DNA of 52,134 nt from Pseudomonadota bacterium (GTDB taxonomy: Bacteria; Pseudomonadota; Gammaproteobacteria; Burkholderiales; Thiobacillaceae), in assembly GCA_021783275.1 (NCBI GenBank), contig JAJXUA010000004.1:1-52134 (forward strand), given 5' to 3'. Below the pieces are notes generated by a model, which did no database searches, was not told the origin of the DNA, and was given only the letters and a program-made list of their open reading frames with translations. Shown here piece by piece: positions 17,559-26,014 of the stretch. The stretch's first letter is position 1; each line of letters opens with the position of its first letter. Position numbers and translations under genes: made by a program.

Positions 17559-19731
17559 CCTGCCCGAGCGCCGCCGGGGTGGAGTGGGGCAGGCCGCTGC
17601 GCAGCAGGGCTTCCAGCGCGTCTGCGGGTAATGGCTTACTGAAGTAATACCCCTGCACTTCGTCGCAACCGTGGGTGCGCAGATAGTCCAGATGCGCGGC
17701 AGTTTCCACCCCTTCGGCGACGACCTTGAGGCCGAGTGCATGGCCGAGCGTGATGATGGCGCGCACGATGGCGGCGTCGTCGGGGTCGGTATCAATGTCA
17801 CGCACAAAACTTTTGTCCACCTTGAGCCGGTCGACCGGAAAACGCTTCAGGTAACTGAGGCTGGAATACCCCGTCCCGAAATCGTCGACCGAGATATCCA
17901 CGCCCAGCGCTTTGAGCGAATGCATCGCGTCGTTGATCCGTTCCGCGTCATGCATCACGAAAGACTCGGTGAGTTCCAGCTCCAGGTAGGCCGGGTCGAG
18001 CGCGGCGTCCTGCAGCGCCGCGGCAACCGATTCGACCAGTCCGCTGTGGCGGAACTGGATCGGCGACAGGTTGACTGAGACCGTCATGGGCGGCAGACCA
18101 TCGCGCTGCCAGGCGGCATTCTGTCGGCAGGCTTCGCGCAGGATCCATTCGCCGATCGGCGTGATCAGTCCGGTTTCCTCGGCGATTGCAATGAAGCTGT
18201 CGGGCGATACGATGCCCTTGCCCGGACAATCCCAGCGGATCAGGGCCTCGGCCCCCAGTATGCGGCCGGTGGCTATATCGATGCGCGGCTGGTAGTAGAC
18301 GCGAAATTCTTGCCGCTCAAGGGCGTGGCGCAGGCTGTTTTCCAGTTCCAGGCGCGCGCTGATCGCCTCGTTGAGTTCGGGCGTGTAGAAATGATGGGTG
18401 CTGCGCCCCGAGTCCTTGGCCTGGTACATCGCGGCGTCGGCACAGCGCAGCAGGGTGTCGGGGTCGTTGCCGTCCTGCGGATAGCAGCTGACGCCGATGC
18501 TGCAGCTGATGCCGTATTCCTCGCCGGCGTTGCTCCAGGGGCGGGAGATGACCTCAAGCAGTCGGCTGACCACGGTGAGGATTTCGTCCTGGCGCTGCTG
18601 GTCACTCAGCAACACCACGAATTCGTCCCCCCCCTGGCGCGCGACACTGTCGTTGCCGCGCACGCACGAGGTCAGGCGTTCGGCCACTTCCAGCAGCAGG
18701 CGGTCGCCGATGTGATGGCCGAGGCTGTCGTTGATGAGTTTGAAATGATCGAGATCGACGAAGACCACCGCCACCATGCGGCCGTTGCGGCGGGCCTGGT
18801 CGATGGCCTGCTGGATGCGGTCGCGCATCAACGCGCGGTTGGGCAGGCCGGTGAGGCTGTCGTGGTTGGCCTGATGTTCCAGCGCGGCATCGTGTTCCTT
18901 GCGTTCGGTGATATCCACCACCGTGCCTTCGTAAAACTGCACGCTGCCGTCGCTGTTGCGGACCACGCGTGCATTCTCCGAAATCCAGATGATGCTGCCG
19001 TCGCGCCGGTAGACCTGGGATTCAAAATTGCGCACGACGCCTTCGGTCTGCATCAGGTGGATGAATTCCGTGCGCCGTCCGGGCAGCACATAAAGCTGGC
19101 GCTGGATGTCGTGCAGCTGCGTCATCAGCGAATCGGTGGTGGCATGGCCATAGATGCGCGCCAATGCCGGATTGGCGTTGAGATAACGGCCGTCCGGGGT
19201 GGTCTGGAAAATGCCCTCGGTGGCGTGATCGAACAGGCTGCTGTAGCGCCGCACGGCCTCGCGCAGCATTTCGTCTACCGCCATACGTTCGGAAATATCC
19301 TGGATGTAGCCTTCGATCCAGCGCGGGTTGCCGTGGTCGTCCGGTATGCCCACGCCCCGTTCGAGTACCCAGCAGACAAAGCCGTCGGCGCGGCGGATCC
19401 GGTATTCGACTTCAAACGATACGCCGACGGCGAGTGCTTCGCGGATGATCCGGGTGACGCGTTCGCGGTCTTCAGGCAGGGTCAGACGGTCATAGGAAAT
19501 ACGGCGATTGAATGTCAGCTCGGTGGGCCGATATCCCGTCAGCTTGAAACAGCCCTCGCTGACATACTCCATCGTCCACGCATCATCGATGCGGCAGCGA
19601 AAGATCATGCCGACCAGGTTGTCGGTGATCGTTGTCAGCAGGCGCATCAGATCCAGCGAACCCGATTCGCTGGTGTCCGTCCGCAGCAATGTCAGGCCGG
19701 CCGTATTGGGTTGACGGGGCAAGGCACTCAT
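17548..19731 (-). CDS. PAS-PAS-GGDEF-EAL cyclic-di-GMP signalling protein
   Basis: 727-aa, no membrane segment. Two PAS domains (about 30-148 and 160-278, each ending in an ISERM/ITERK exit helix) precede a GGDEF domain (about 280-450) and an EAL domain (about 460-715). The cyclase signature GGDEF is intact at 367-371 and an inhibitory RxxD site (R358-G-N-D361) lies the normal five residues upstream. The phosphodiesterase signature EAL is intact at 495-497, with a later DDFGTGYSSL loop. Both activities could therefore be present; PAS1 sees the signal. No neighbouring gene explains the target. Start MSALPRQPNTAG at 19731. Confidence 0.92.
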   Translation of the reverse strand: MSALPRQPNTAGLTLLRTDTSESGSLDLMRLLTTITDNLVGMIFRCRIDDAWTMEYVSEGCFKLTGYRPTELTFNRRISYDRLTLPEDRERVTRIIREALAVGVSFEVEYRIRRADGFVCWVLERGVGIPDDHGNPRWIEGYIQDISERMAVDEMLREAVRRYSSLFDHATEGIFQTTPDGRYLNANPALARIYGHATTDSLMTQLHDIQRQLYVLPGRRTEFIHLMQTEGVVRNFESQVYRRDGSIIWISENARVVRNSDGSVQFYEGTVVDITERKEHDAALEHQANHDSLTGLPNRALMRDRIQQAIDQARRNGRMVAVVFVDLDHFKLINDSLGHHIGDRLLLEVAERLTSCVRGNDSVARQGGDEFVVLLSDQQRQDEILTVVSRLLEVISRPWSNAGEEYGISCSIGVSCYPQDGNDPDTLLRCADAAMYQAKDSGRSTHHFYTPELNEAISARLELENSLRHALERQEFRVYYQPRIDIATGRILGAEALIRWDCPGKGIVSPDSFIAIAEETGLITPIGEWILREACRQNAAWQRDGLPPMTVSVNLSPIQFRHSGLVESVAAALQDAALDPAYLELELTESFVMHDAERINDAMHSLKALGVDISVDDFGTGYSSLSYLKRFPVDRLKVDKSFVRDIDTDPDDAAIVRAIITLGHALGLKVVAEGVETAAHLDYLRTHGCDEVQGYYFSKPLPADALEALLRSGLPHSTPAALGQVTA

Positions 19732-20036
19732 AATGCGGTTACACGCTCAATCGCATCGGCAAACAGCAAGGCAGACTCCGTCTCGACGGCAGTAGATATC
19801 CCAGTTGAGCAACACTTATGCCAAATTTTGATGATATTTCGTCACGAGCCCGCAGCCCTTATGGATGAAGCATCTGGCGGGACGGGCTGGGTAGGCAGGA
19901 TACGGCCACCGGGTTTTTCTGGCACAAACTCAGTGCACCGGCACAGGCAATGCACCGCGCTGGGCGCGTCACGTGCTGCCCTTTGTAAAAGCACGGCTTT
20001 TCGGTAGGCTTGCCGCTGGTCAACCGAAAGCCTGTC
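19732..20036. other. Divergent intergenic region
   Basis: About 305 bp between the GGDEF-EAL gene and the P-loop ATPase gene. Apart from the hairpin described at 19995-20032 and an AT-rich stretch around 19815-19845, no convincing promoter pair, RNA gene or ORF was seen. Confidence 0.45.
19995..20032 (+). promoter_or_regulatory. Leader hairpin upstream of the ATPase-metA unit
   Basis: GGCTTTTCGG pairs with CCGAAAGCC (one bulged T) around a 19-nt loop and ends four bases before the ATG at 20037. It could mask the ribosome-binding site. It does not fit the SAM-I, SAM-II or SAH riboswitch patterns I know. Confidence 0.3.
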
Positions 20037-20936
20037 ATGCATTTCACCCCTGTATCCTTCCGCGCCTGGCCGACCAAGCGGGTTACGCTGCTCGGCATGT
20101 CCGGCGTTGGCAAGACCCATCTGTCGTCGATGCTGCGCGGCCACGACTGGTTCCATTTTTCTGGCGACTACCGCATCGGCACGCGCTATCTCGACGAACC
20201 CATACTCGACCTGATCAAGCATCAGGCGATGCAGGTGCCGTTTCTGCGTGATTTGCTGCGCAATGACTGGATCGATATCAAGAACAACATCAAGATTCAT
20301 GACCTCGGACCGGTGCTGACCTTTGTCGGCAAGCTGGGGGGGCCGGACTGGGGCGGTTTGTCGCTGGACGAGTTCTCGCGCCGGCAGGCGGCCTATCGCG
20401 AGGCCGAGATCGCCGCCATGAAAGACGTGCCGGCCTTCATCCGCAAGGGCCAGGCCATCTATGGTTATCCGCATTTTGTGAACGATGTCGGCGGCAGCCT
20501 GTGCGAGCTGGATGAGCCGGGTGTGGTAGAGCTGCTGGCCGAACACACGCTGATCCTGTACATCCAGACCACCACGCGCGAAGAGGAAGACACGCTGATC
20601 AAACGTGCGCAATCCGACCCCAAGCCGCTGTATTTCCGTCCGGCGTTTCTGGCCGAAACCTTGCCGCTGTACCTCAAGGAAAAAGGCCTCGAATTTGTCG
20701 CCGAGATCGAGCCGGACGATTTTGCGCGCTGGGTGTTTCCACGCCTGTTTCATTCGCGCCTGCCACGCTACGAAGCCATTGCCCAACCGCACGGCTATAC
20801 CGTCACCTCGCAGGAAGTGGCGCAGGTGCGCGACGAGCAGGATTTTGTCGCCCTGCTGGAAGCGGCGATTGCAAGAAAAGGATCAGGGCTCAGGGGTCAG
20901 GCGTCAGGGGGAACGCATGCCGCTGGTCGCGCATAA
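20037..20936 (+). CDS. P-loop ATPase/kinase-like protein of unknown function
   Basis: 299-aa cytoplasmic protein with a clear Walker A, GMSGVGKT, at residues 20-27, just after a short first strand (KRVTLLG), and a likely Walker B-type strand LILYIQTTTREE. The charged middle (FSRRQAAYREAEIAAMKDV...) looks helical. I do not recognise a named family. The ATG at 20037 gives the P-loop its usual N-terminal position; a TTG at 20010 is less likely. The last about 20 residues (KGSGLRGQASGGTHAAGRA) come from a CAGGGGTCAGG-type low-complexity tract and may be a late addition. The gene overlaps metA by 20 bp, so the two are translationally linked. Confidence 0.75.
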   Translation: MHFTPVSFRAWPTKRVTLLGMSGVGKTHLSSMLRGHDWFHFSGDYRIGTRYLDEPILDLIKHQAMQVPFLRDLLRNDWIDIKNNIKIHDLGPVLTFVGKLGGPDWGGLSLDEFSRRQAAYREAEIAAMKDVPAFIRKGQAIYGYPHFVNDVGGSLCELDEPGVVELLAEHTLILYIQTTTREEEDTLIKRAQSDPKPLYFRPAFLAETLPLYLKEKGLEFVAEIEPDDFARWVFPRLFHSRLPRYEAIAQPHGYTVTSQEVAQVRDEQDFVALLEAAIARKGSGLRGQASGGTHAAGRA

Positions 20937-21984
20937 CGCGCTGCCCACCTTCGAGCGTCTGCGCCGCGATGGGGTGACGGTGCTCGCCCCCGAGCGCGCG
21001 GCCAATCAGGAAATCCGCGAGCTGCACGTCGGCCTGCTGAACATGATGCCGGACGCAGCGCTGGAAGCGACCGAGCGGCAGTTCTACCGGCTGGTCGGCG
21101 AATCCAATCCGATCGCGCAGTTCTACATGCACCCGTTCACCCTGCCCACGCTGCCGCGTGGCGAAAAAGCGCGGGCGCATATCGCAGCCTATTACGAGAG
21201 TTTTGCTGCCATACGCGACAAGGGGCTCGACGCGCTGATCATTACCGGTGCCAATGTCAGTCAGCCCAACCTCGCCGATGAAGCCTTCTGGCAGCCCATG
21301 ATCGAAGTCATCGACTGGGCCTGGGATCATGTCACCTCGACGCTGTGCTCCTGCCTCGCGACCCATGCGGTGATGCAGTTCCGCTACGGCCAGACGCGGG
21401 TCAGGCAGCCGGACAAAATCTGGGGCGTGTTCGAACACCGGGTCACCGATGCGCGGCACCCGCTGGTTGCCGACATCAATACCCGTTTCGACGTGCCGCA
21501 TTCGCGCTGGAATGATGTCTCACGCGCACAGTTCGAAGCGGCAGGGGTCAAGGTGCTGGCCGAAAGCCCCGAGGCGGGCGTGCATCTGGCAGTCAGCCCG
21601 GATGGCTTGCGTACGGTGTTTTTTCAGGGCCATCCCGAGTACGACACGGTGTCGCTGCTGAAGGAATACAAGCGCGACGCGCAGGCTGTTACGCCGGCAG
21701 CGTCGCTGCCGTTTCCGGTACGGTATTTCGACGCCCGGGCGCAGGCGCTGCTGCAGGAATATGCCCGTCGCCTGCATACCGGCACTGCGCCGGAATTTCC
21801 CGAAGCGCTGCTGATTCCGCGTCTCGACAATACCTGGCACGACACGGCCGAAGGGGTGGTGGGCAACTGGATCGGCTGCGTGTATCAGGTGACGCACAGC
21901 GCACGCGGCCTGCCGTTCATGCCGGGCGTCGATCCGGATAATCCGCTGGGTTTAGTGGCCCGCTTCCGAGATAACGCGACATGA
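20917..21984 (+). CDS. metA: Homoserine O-acyltransferase, MetA family
   Basis: 355-aa member of the MetA (HTS) family, which activates homoserine with succinyl- or acetyl-CoA in methionine synthesis. Family landmarks: LNMMPDAALEATERQF near the start; catalytic cysteine C146 in STLCSCLATHA; H239 and E241 in FFQGHPEYD; DINTRFDVPHSRWND in between. It is longer than E. coli MetA (309 aa) by a C-terminal tail with NTWHDTAEGVVGNWIGCVYQ. Acyl donor cannot be told from motifs. Start at 20917 (MPLVAHNALPTFERL) lies inside the end of the ATPase gene. The stop TGA is supplied by the first bases of a palindromic repeat. Confidence 0.88.
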   Translation: MPLVAHNALPTFERLRRDGVTVLAPERAANQEIRELHVGLLNMMPDAALEATERQFYRLVGESNPIAQFYMHPFTLPTLPRGEKARAHIAAYYESFAAIRDKGLDALIITGANVSQPNLADEAFWQPMIEVIDWAWDHVTSTLCSCLATHAVMQFRYGQTRVRQPDKIWGVFEHRVTDARHPLVADINTRFDVPHSRWNDVSRAQFEAAGVKVLAESPEAGVHLAVSPDGLRTVFFQGHPEYDTVSLLKEYKRDAQAVTPAASLPFPVRYFDARAQALLQEYARRLHTGTAPEFPEALLIPRLDNTWHDTAEGVVGNWIGCVYQVTHSARGLPFMPGVDPDNPLGLVARFRDNAT

Positions 21985-22086
21985 AACGGCGTCTTTTTCC
22001 GCATGGCTGCGTTGCTCGTCGTTGCCATAGAGCAGGCTATGTCGCCTCCTCTCGCCTTGCCCTGCGAAAAATTCCATCCGTTTCAT
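21981..22086. repeat. Palindromic intergenic element between metA and mlaE
   Basis: Starts ATGAAACGG and ends CCGTTTCAT, a perfect 9-bp terminal inverted repeat, with further imperfect pairing inside (left TTTTTCCGCATGGC, right complement TTTTTCGCAGGGC) and a central hairpin CATAG-AGCAGG-CTATG. About 106 bp, no transposase: a MITE-like unit. Its first bases form the metA stop codon, and its frame reads open into mlaE. Confidence 0.6.
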
Positions 22087-22119
22087 CCCGTCACGTTATT
22101 TCGGAAGCAGACCACTAGC

Positions 22120-23214
22120 ATGAGCACAGCGCAGGCGCATTTCGATGCAAGCGACGGTGCGCTGGTCGCGAGTGGCGACTGGTCGGCTGCGGCGGTGCGT
22201 GCGCTGCCTGCGCTGACCGGGCACACCGTACGGGTGCTGGATGGCGCGGGCTTGACCCGGCTCGACACCAACGGCGCGTGGCTGCTGCTGAATATGGCGC
22301 GACCGCAGGGCGGGGCAACCCTGCCCGAGCTGCGCGCATTTCAGCCGCATCATCAGGCGATGCTGGAGCTGGTTGCCCAGCATGGGGCCGTCACGGCCGC
22401 CGAGCCCCCCCCGGCGCGCGAAGGGGTGCGCTTGATCACCGGGCGCAGCACGATTGCGGTCTGGCACCATCTCACCGGCCTGCTCAATTTCATCGGCCAT
22501 CTGGTCACAGAAGGGACCGCACTCGCCCTGCAACCCGCGCAGTGGCGCTGGCGCGAATTCGGCGCACAGCTCCATGCGGTATTCCTCGGCGCGATTCCCA
22601 TCGTGGTGGGCATGCTGTTTCTGCTGGGCGTGGTGTTTGCCTACCTGCTCGGCTCGCAGGCACAGCAATACGGCGCCAATATTTTCGTGGTCGATGGCAT
22701 GTTGATGGCGATCCTGCGCGAAATTTCGCCGGTCATCGTTGCCATTCTCATTGCCGGTCGCAGCGGTGCCGCGATCACCGCACAGCTCGGCACCATGAAA
22801 GTCACCGAGGAAATCGACGCCATCGCCACCCTCGGCCTGTCGCCCATGGCGGTGCTGGTGATTCCGCGCCTGCTGGCGCTGCTGATCGCGATGCCGCTGC
22901 TGGTGTTCATAGGTGATCTGGCAGGCATTGCCGGGGGTATGCTGGTGGCGCAGCAGCAACTGGATATTTCCACGCACATGTTTCTCGACCGCACTGCCGA
23001 TGTGCTGAAGCTGAAAATCCTGCTCGTCGGTTTGTGCAAAGCGCCGGTGTTTGCGATTTTCATTGCGCTCATTGCATGCAGAATGGGCTTGTCGGTAACC
23101 CGTGATGCGCGCAGCGTGGGCGCGAACACCACCTCGACTGTGGTGCAGAGCCTGGTCGCCATCATCCTGCTCAATGCGGTATTTGCCGTCCTGTTCGTCA
23201 ATCTCGATATCTGA
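22120..23214 (+). CDS. mlaE: MlaE-type ABC permease with N-terminal STAS domain
   Basis: 364-aa permease of an MCE lipid transporter in the inner membrane. The N-terminal about 100 residues (MSTAQAHFDASDGALVASGDWS...LDTNGAWLLLNMARPQG) resemble the STAS domain that in E. coli is the separate protein MlaB; here it is fused. The MlaE core follows with TALALQPAQWRWREFGAQLHA, several hydrophobic helices, and REISPVIVAILIAGRSGAAITAQLGTMKVTEEIDAI split over residues about 205-245. Start set at 22120; the open frame back to 22003 only translates the palindromic repeat. It overlaps mlaF by one base (TGATG). Confidence 0.9.
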   Translation: MSTAQAHFDASDGALVASGDWSAAAVRALPALTGHTVRVLDGAGLTRLDTNGAWLLLNMARPQGGATLPELRAFQPHHQAMLELVAQHGAVTAAEPPPAREGVRLITGRSTIAVWHHLTGLLNFIGHLVTEGTALALQPAQWRWREFGAQLHAVFLGAIPIVVGMLFLLGVVFAYLLGSQAQQYGANIFVVDGMLMAILREISPVIVAILIAGRSGAAITAQLGTMKVTEEIDAIATLGLSPMAVLVIPRLLALLIAMPLLVFIGDLAGIAGGMLVAQQQLDISTHMFLDRTADVLKLKILLVGLCKAPVFAIFIALIACRMGLSVTRDARSVGANTTSTVVQSLVAIILLNAVFAVLFVNLDI

Positions 23215-23981
23215 TGCGCGAGTCGATTCTCGATGTGAACGATGTAGTCACCACGCTGGGCGGACAGGCCATCCACCAGGGCCTGTCGCTGTCGGTGGCG
23301 CGCGGCGAAGTCATTGCGCTCATCGGCGGCAGCGGTACCGGCAAATCGGTGTTGCTGCGCGAAATCATCGGCCTGCTCAAGCCACAGGCCGGCAACATCA
23401 CGCTGTTCGGCCAGTCGGTATGGGATAGCTCGCCCGCGCAGATGAACGCATTGCGCCAGCGTTTCGGGGTGCTGTTTCAGGATGGCGCGCTGTTTTCCTC
23501 GCTGTCGGTTGAAGACAACGTCGCCACACCGCTGTTCGAGCACACCGACCTGCCGCACGCCACCTGCCGCCAGCTGGCGCGGCTGAAGCTGGCGCTCGCC
23601 AACCTGCCTGCCGATGTCGCGAAAAAGCGTCCGAGCGAACTGTCGGGCGGAATGCGCAAGCGGGTGGCGCTGGCACGCGCGCTGGCGCTCGATCCCGAAC
23701 TGCTGTTTCTGGACGAACCGACTTCCGGGCTCGACCCGATTTCCGCCCGCGCCTTCGACAGCCTGATCCGGCTGCTGGCCGACCATCTCGGGCTGACCGT
23801 ATTCCTCGTCACCCACGACTTGGATACACTGTTTTCCATTATCGACCGCGTCATCGTCCTGTCGAACGGCCGCGTACTCGGTACGGGCAGCGTGGCCGAA
23901 CTCAAACACATCGACGATCCCTGGCTCAACGACTATTTCGCAGCCCGGGCATCGGAGGAGACCGCAACACATGGAAACTGA
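23214..23981 (+). CDS. mlaF: ABC transporter ATPase of MCE system
   Basis: 255-aa ABC ATPase. Walker A GGSGTGKS, Q-loop VLFQDGALF, signature LSGGMRKRV, Walker B LLFLDEPTSGLDP and the H-loop VTHDLD are all intact. The GALFSSLSVEDNV block is typical of MlaF/Ttg2A ATPases. It powers lipid movement through the MlaE-MlaD complex. It overlaps mlaE at its start and the MCE-protein gene by 11 bp at its end. Confidence 0.93.
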   Translation: MRESILDVNDVVTTLGGQAIHQGLSLSVARGEVIALIGGSGTGKSVLLREIIGLLKPQAGNITLFGQSVWDSSPAQMNALRQRFGVLFQDGALFSSLSVEDNVATPLFEHTDLPHATCRQLARLKLALANLPADVAKKRPSELSGGMRKRVALARALALDPELLFLDEPTSGLDPISARAFDSLIRLLADHLGLTVFLVTHDLDTLFSIIDRVIVLSNGRVLGTGSVAELKHIDDPWLNDYFAARASEETATHGN

Positions 23982-24918
23982 AGGCCGCTACACCCTGGTG
24001 GGCACGCTGGTGCTGGCTGTGGTGACGCTGATGTCGGTGGCGATCATCTGGCTTGCCGGTGCCGCCGACACCATCGCGTACCAGACCTACACCATTTATT
24101 TCAAACAGCAGTCGCTGGACGGCCTGGCCGTCGGCAGCCCGGTAAAAATGCGCGGGATCAAGATCGGCATCGTCGATGGCTACCGTTTTGCCAGCAACCA
24201 GGAAGAGGCGGTCGCCGTGGTCGTGCGCATCGACGAAGGCGCACCGATACACGATGGCGCAGAAGCCTACATCAAGCGCAATCTGGTAACCGGCATCGGC
24301 GCGGTGGAAATCAACAACGGCCCCGGCACCAACCCGCTGCTGGAAGATGCGCCCAAGGGCGAGCGCTATCCGGTCATTGCCGAAGGCCGTTCCGATATCG
24401 ACAAGGTCGCCACCGCCGTGTCGCAACTGGCAGTGAGCGGTGCGACCGTACTGGAAAAAATGGACACCCTGCTGTCGGACGAAAACCAGCAGGCACTGGC
24501 CAGCACGCTGGCGAACCTGAGCGAAATTTCCGGCCACCTCGCCGCCAACAAGCAAAGCCTCAACGACGTGATCCAGGGCATCCGTGACGCCTCGGATGAG
24601 TTCCGCTTTGCCGGGGCCAGCATCAGCCAGGCCGCGACCCGCGCCGAAGGCAGCATCACCGGCATCGGTGACAATACCGAAGCCGCGCTGAAAGAAGCCG
24701 TGGTCGCAATGGAACAACTGCAACGTGAATCCGCTGCGGTTTCGGCACGTATCCAGCAGCTGTCCGAAACCGGCACGCTGGAACTGACCAACGTCAGCCG
24801 TGATGTGCGGGTGGGGGCCGACGCCCTGACCACCGCAGGCAAGCGCCTGTCCAACCCCCGCAGCATCCTGTTTGGTCCGGCGGGCCAGCAGCTCGGACCC
24901 GGAGAAAAACTGCCATGA
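23971..24918 (+). CDS. mlaD: MCE (MlaD) domain substrate-binding protein
   Basis: 315-aa protein: one membrane anchor (about 8-30, YTLVGTLVLAVVTLMSVAIIWLA written in two parts), an MCE domain (about 40-115, QSLDGLAVGSPVKMRGIKIG...VRIDEGAPI...), and a long periplasmic coiled coil (about 135-285). MCE proteins form hexameric rings that carry lipids between membranes. It is longer than E. coli MlaD (183 aa) because of the coiled coil and so resembles PqiB/mycobacterial-type architectures more. Overlaps both neighbours (11 bp with mlaF, 4 bp with the lipoprotein gene). Confidence 0.9.
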   Translation: METEGRYTLVGTLVLAVVTLMSVAIIWLAGAADTIAYQTYTIYFKQQSLDGLAVGSPVKMRGIKIGIVDGYRFASNQEEAVAVVVRIDEGAPIHDGAEAYIKRNLVTGIGAVEINNGPGTNPLLEDAPKGERYPVIAEGRSDIDKVATAVSQLAVSGATVLEKMDTLLSDENQQALASTLANLSEISGHLAANKQSLNDVIQGIRDASDEFRFAGASISQAATRAEGSITGIGDNTEAALKEAVVAMEQLQRESAAVSARIQQLSETGTLELTNVSRDVRVGADALTTAGKRLSNPRSILFGPAGQQLGPGEKLP

Positions 24919-25562
24919 ACTGCCCCGGATACCGCATTGCTGTGAGCGCACTGCTGCTGCTGTCGCTGGGCGGCTGTCTCAATCTCGGCGGACGCGCCAA
25001 CGCGCCCGACGTGATCTATTACGTGCTAGACGACAGTGCCGCGCCTGCTGCGGCCAGCGCGCCGCCTGCCAGCGCCCCCACCCTGTTGGTGCTCGATACC
25101 GTCACCGGCAGTTTTTACGATGGCGATCAACTGGTCTTTAGCCGCAGTGCCGACACGCGGGGGCAATACCAGTTTGCACGCTGGACCGAGCGTCCCGGCA
25201 AACGCTTCGCCGCCTTGTTGCGCAACCGCCTCGACCGGCAGGGGGTGTGGAAAGTCAGCGCAGCCGGGGGCTACGTGCGCGGCGACCGCTTGCTGGATAC
25301 CGAGCTGGTCGAGTTCTATCACGACGCCGCACAGCAGCCCGGCGTGATGCGGCTGGTGTTGCGTGCTGAACTGATGGACATGAACCAGCGTACGCTGCTG
25401 GGGCGGCGCGTTTTTGAGCAGCGCATCGCGCTGGGCAGCTATGACGCGGCGGGCGCGGCGCGCGCTTCCAATCAGGCCGTCAGTGCCGTGCTGGACGAGC
25501 TCACCACCTGGCTCGCCACTTTTCAATTAGCGCCTACAATGCCTACAGGAACTGCCCCATAA
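24915..25562 (+). CDS. ABC-type transport auxiliary lipoprotein (PqiC/YmbA-like)
   Basis: 215-aa lipoprotein. A signal peptide ends in the lipobox LGGC (MNCPGYRIAVSALLLLSLGGC), followed by DVIYYVLDD and an alpha/beta domain of the ABC-type transport auxiliary family (YQFARWTERPGKRFAALLRNRL, RGDRLLDTELVEFYHD, LMDMNQRTLLGRRVFEQ). Members such as PqiC sit at the outer membrane and dock the MCE tunnel. Here it takes the place that mlaC/mlaB occupy in the Mla operon. Starts within the MCE gene (4-bp overlap). Confidence 0.87.
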   Translation: MNCPGYRIAVSALLLLSLGGCLNLGGRANAPDVIYYVLDDSAAPAAASAPPASAPTLLVLDTVTGSFYDGDQLVFSRSADTRGQYQFARWTERPGKRFAALLRNRLDRQGVWKVSAAGGYVRGDRLLDTELVEFYHDAAQQPGVMRLVLRAELMDMNQRTLLGRRVFEQRIALGSYDAAGAARASNQAVSAVLDELTTWLATFQLAPTMPTGTAP

Positions 25563-25576
25563 CAAAAGGAAACACC

Positions 25577-26005
25577 ATGAAGCGCCTGCTCGCCGTCCTG
25601 TGTTTGTGTTCTGCTGCCGCCGTCTCCCATGCCGAAATCTCGCAGAAATTCGGTGCCCTCGAAATCCATTACAACGCCCTCACCACCGACGAACTGTCGC
25701 CCGAGGTGGCGCGTGCCTACAAGATCGAGCGCAGCAAGACGCGCGGCCTGGTGACCCTGTCGGTGCTGAAGAAAAACAAGGTCGGTGTGCTGACTCCCGT
25801 GCCCGCCAGGCTGACGATGTATGTGACCAATCTCAACCAGCAGCTGGCCAATATCACGCTGCGGGAAATCAGGGAAGGCACTGCCGTGTATTACCTTGGC
25901 GACTTCCGTGTGGCGCCGCCGGATACATTGAAATTCACCACCACGGTCGAAGTCGCCGGTGAACCCAAAAACGAAATGAGCTTCACCCAGAAGTTCTACA
26001 AATGA
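25577..26005 (+). CDS. DUF4426 family exported protein
   Basis: 142-aa secreted protein with a signal peptide (MKRLLAVLCLCSAAAVSHA, cut near residue 19). The mature part matches what I know of DUF4426: IHYNALTTDELSPEVARAYKI, RSKTRGLVTLSVLKK, LREIREGTAVYYLGDFRV. No function is known. It follows the MCE lipoprotein by 14 bp with its own AAAGGAAAC ribosome-binding site, so it is probably the last gene of the MCE operon. It converges with the TauE/SafE-like gene. Confidence 0.78.
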   Translation: MKRLLAVLCLCSAAAVSHAEISQKFGALEIHYNALTTDELSPEVARAYKIERSKTRGLVTLSVLKKNKVGVLTPVPARLTMYVTNLNQQLANITLREIREGTAVYYLGDFRVAPPDTLKFTTTVEVAGEPKNEMSFTQKFYK

Positions 26006-26014
26006 GGCATGGCG

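Noticed and set aside
20605-20916. An N-terminal extension of MetA reading back to 20605
   Set aside because: It lies inside the P-loop ATPase gene in another frame; MetA homology starts at MPLVAHNALPTFERL (20917).
22003-22119. An N-terminal extension of the MlaE protein
   Set aside because: These 39 codons translate the palindromic element and have no ribosome-binding site; STAS homology starts at 22120.
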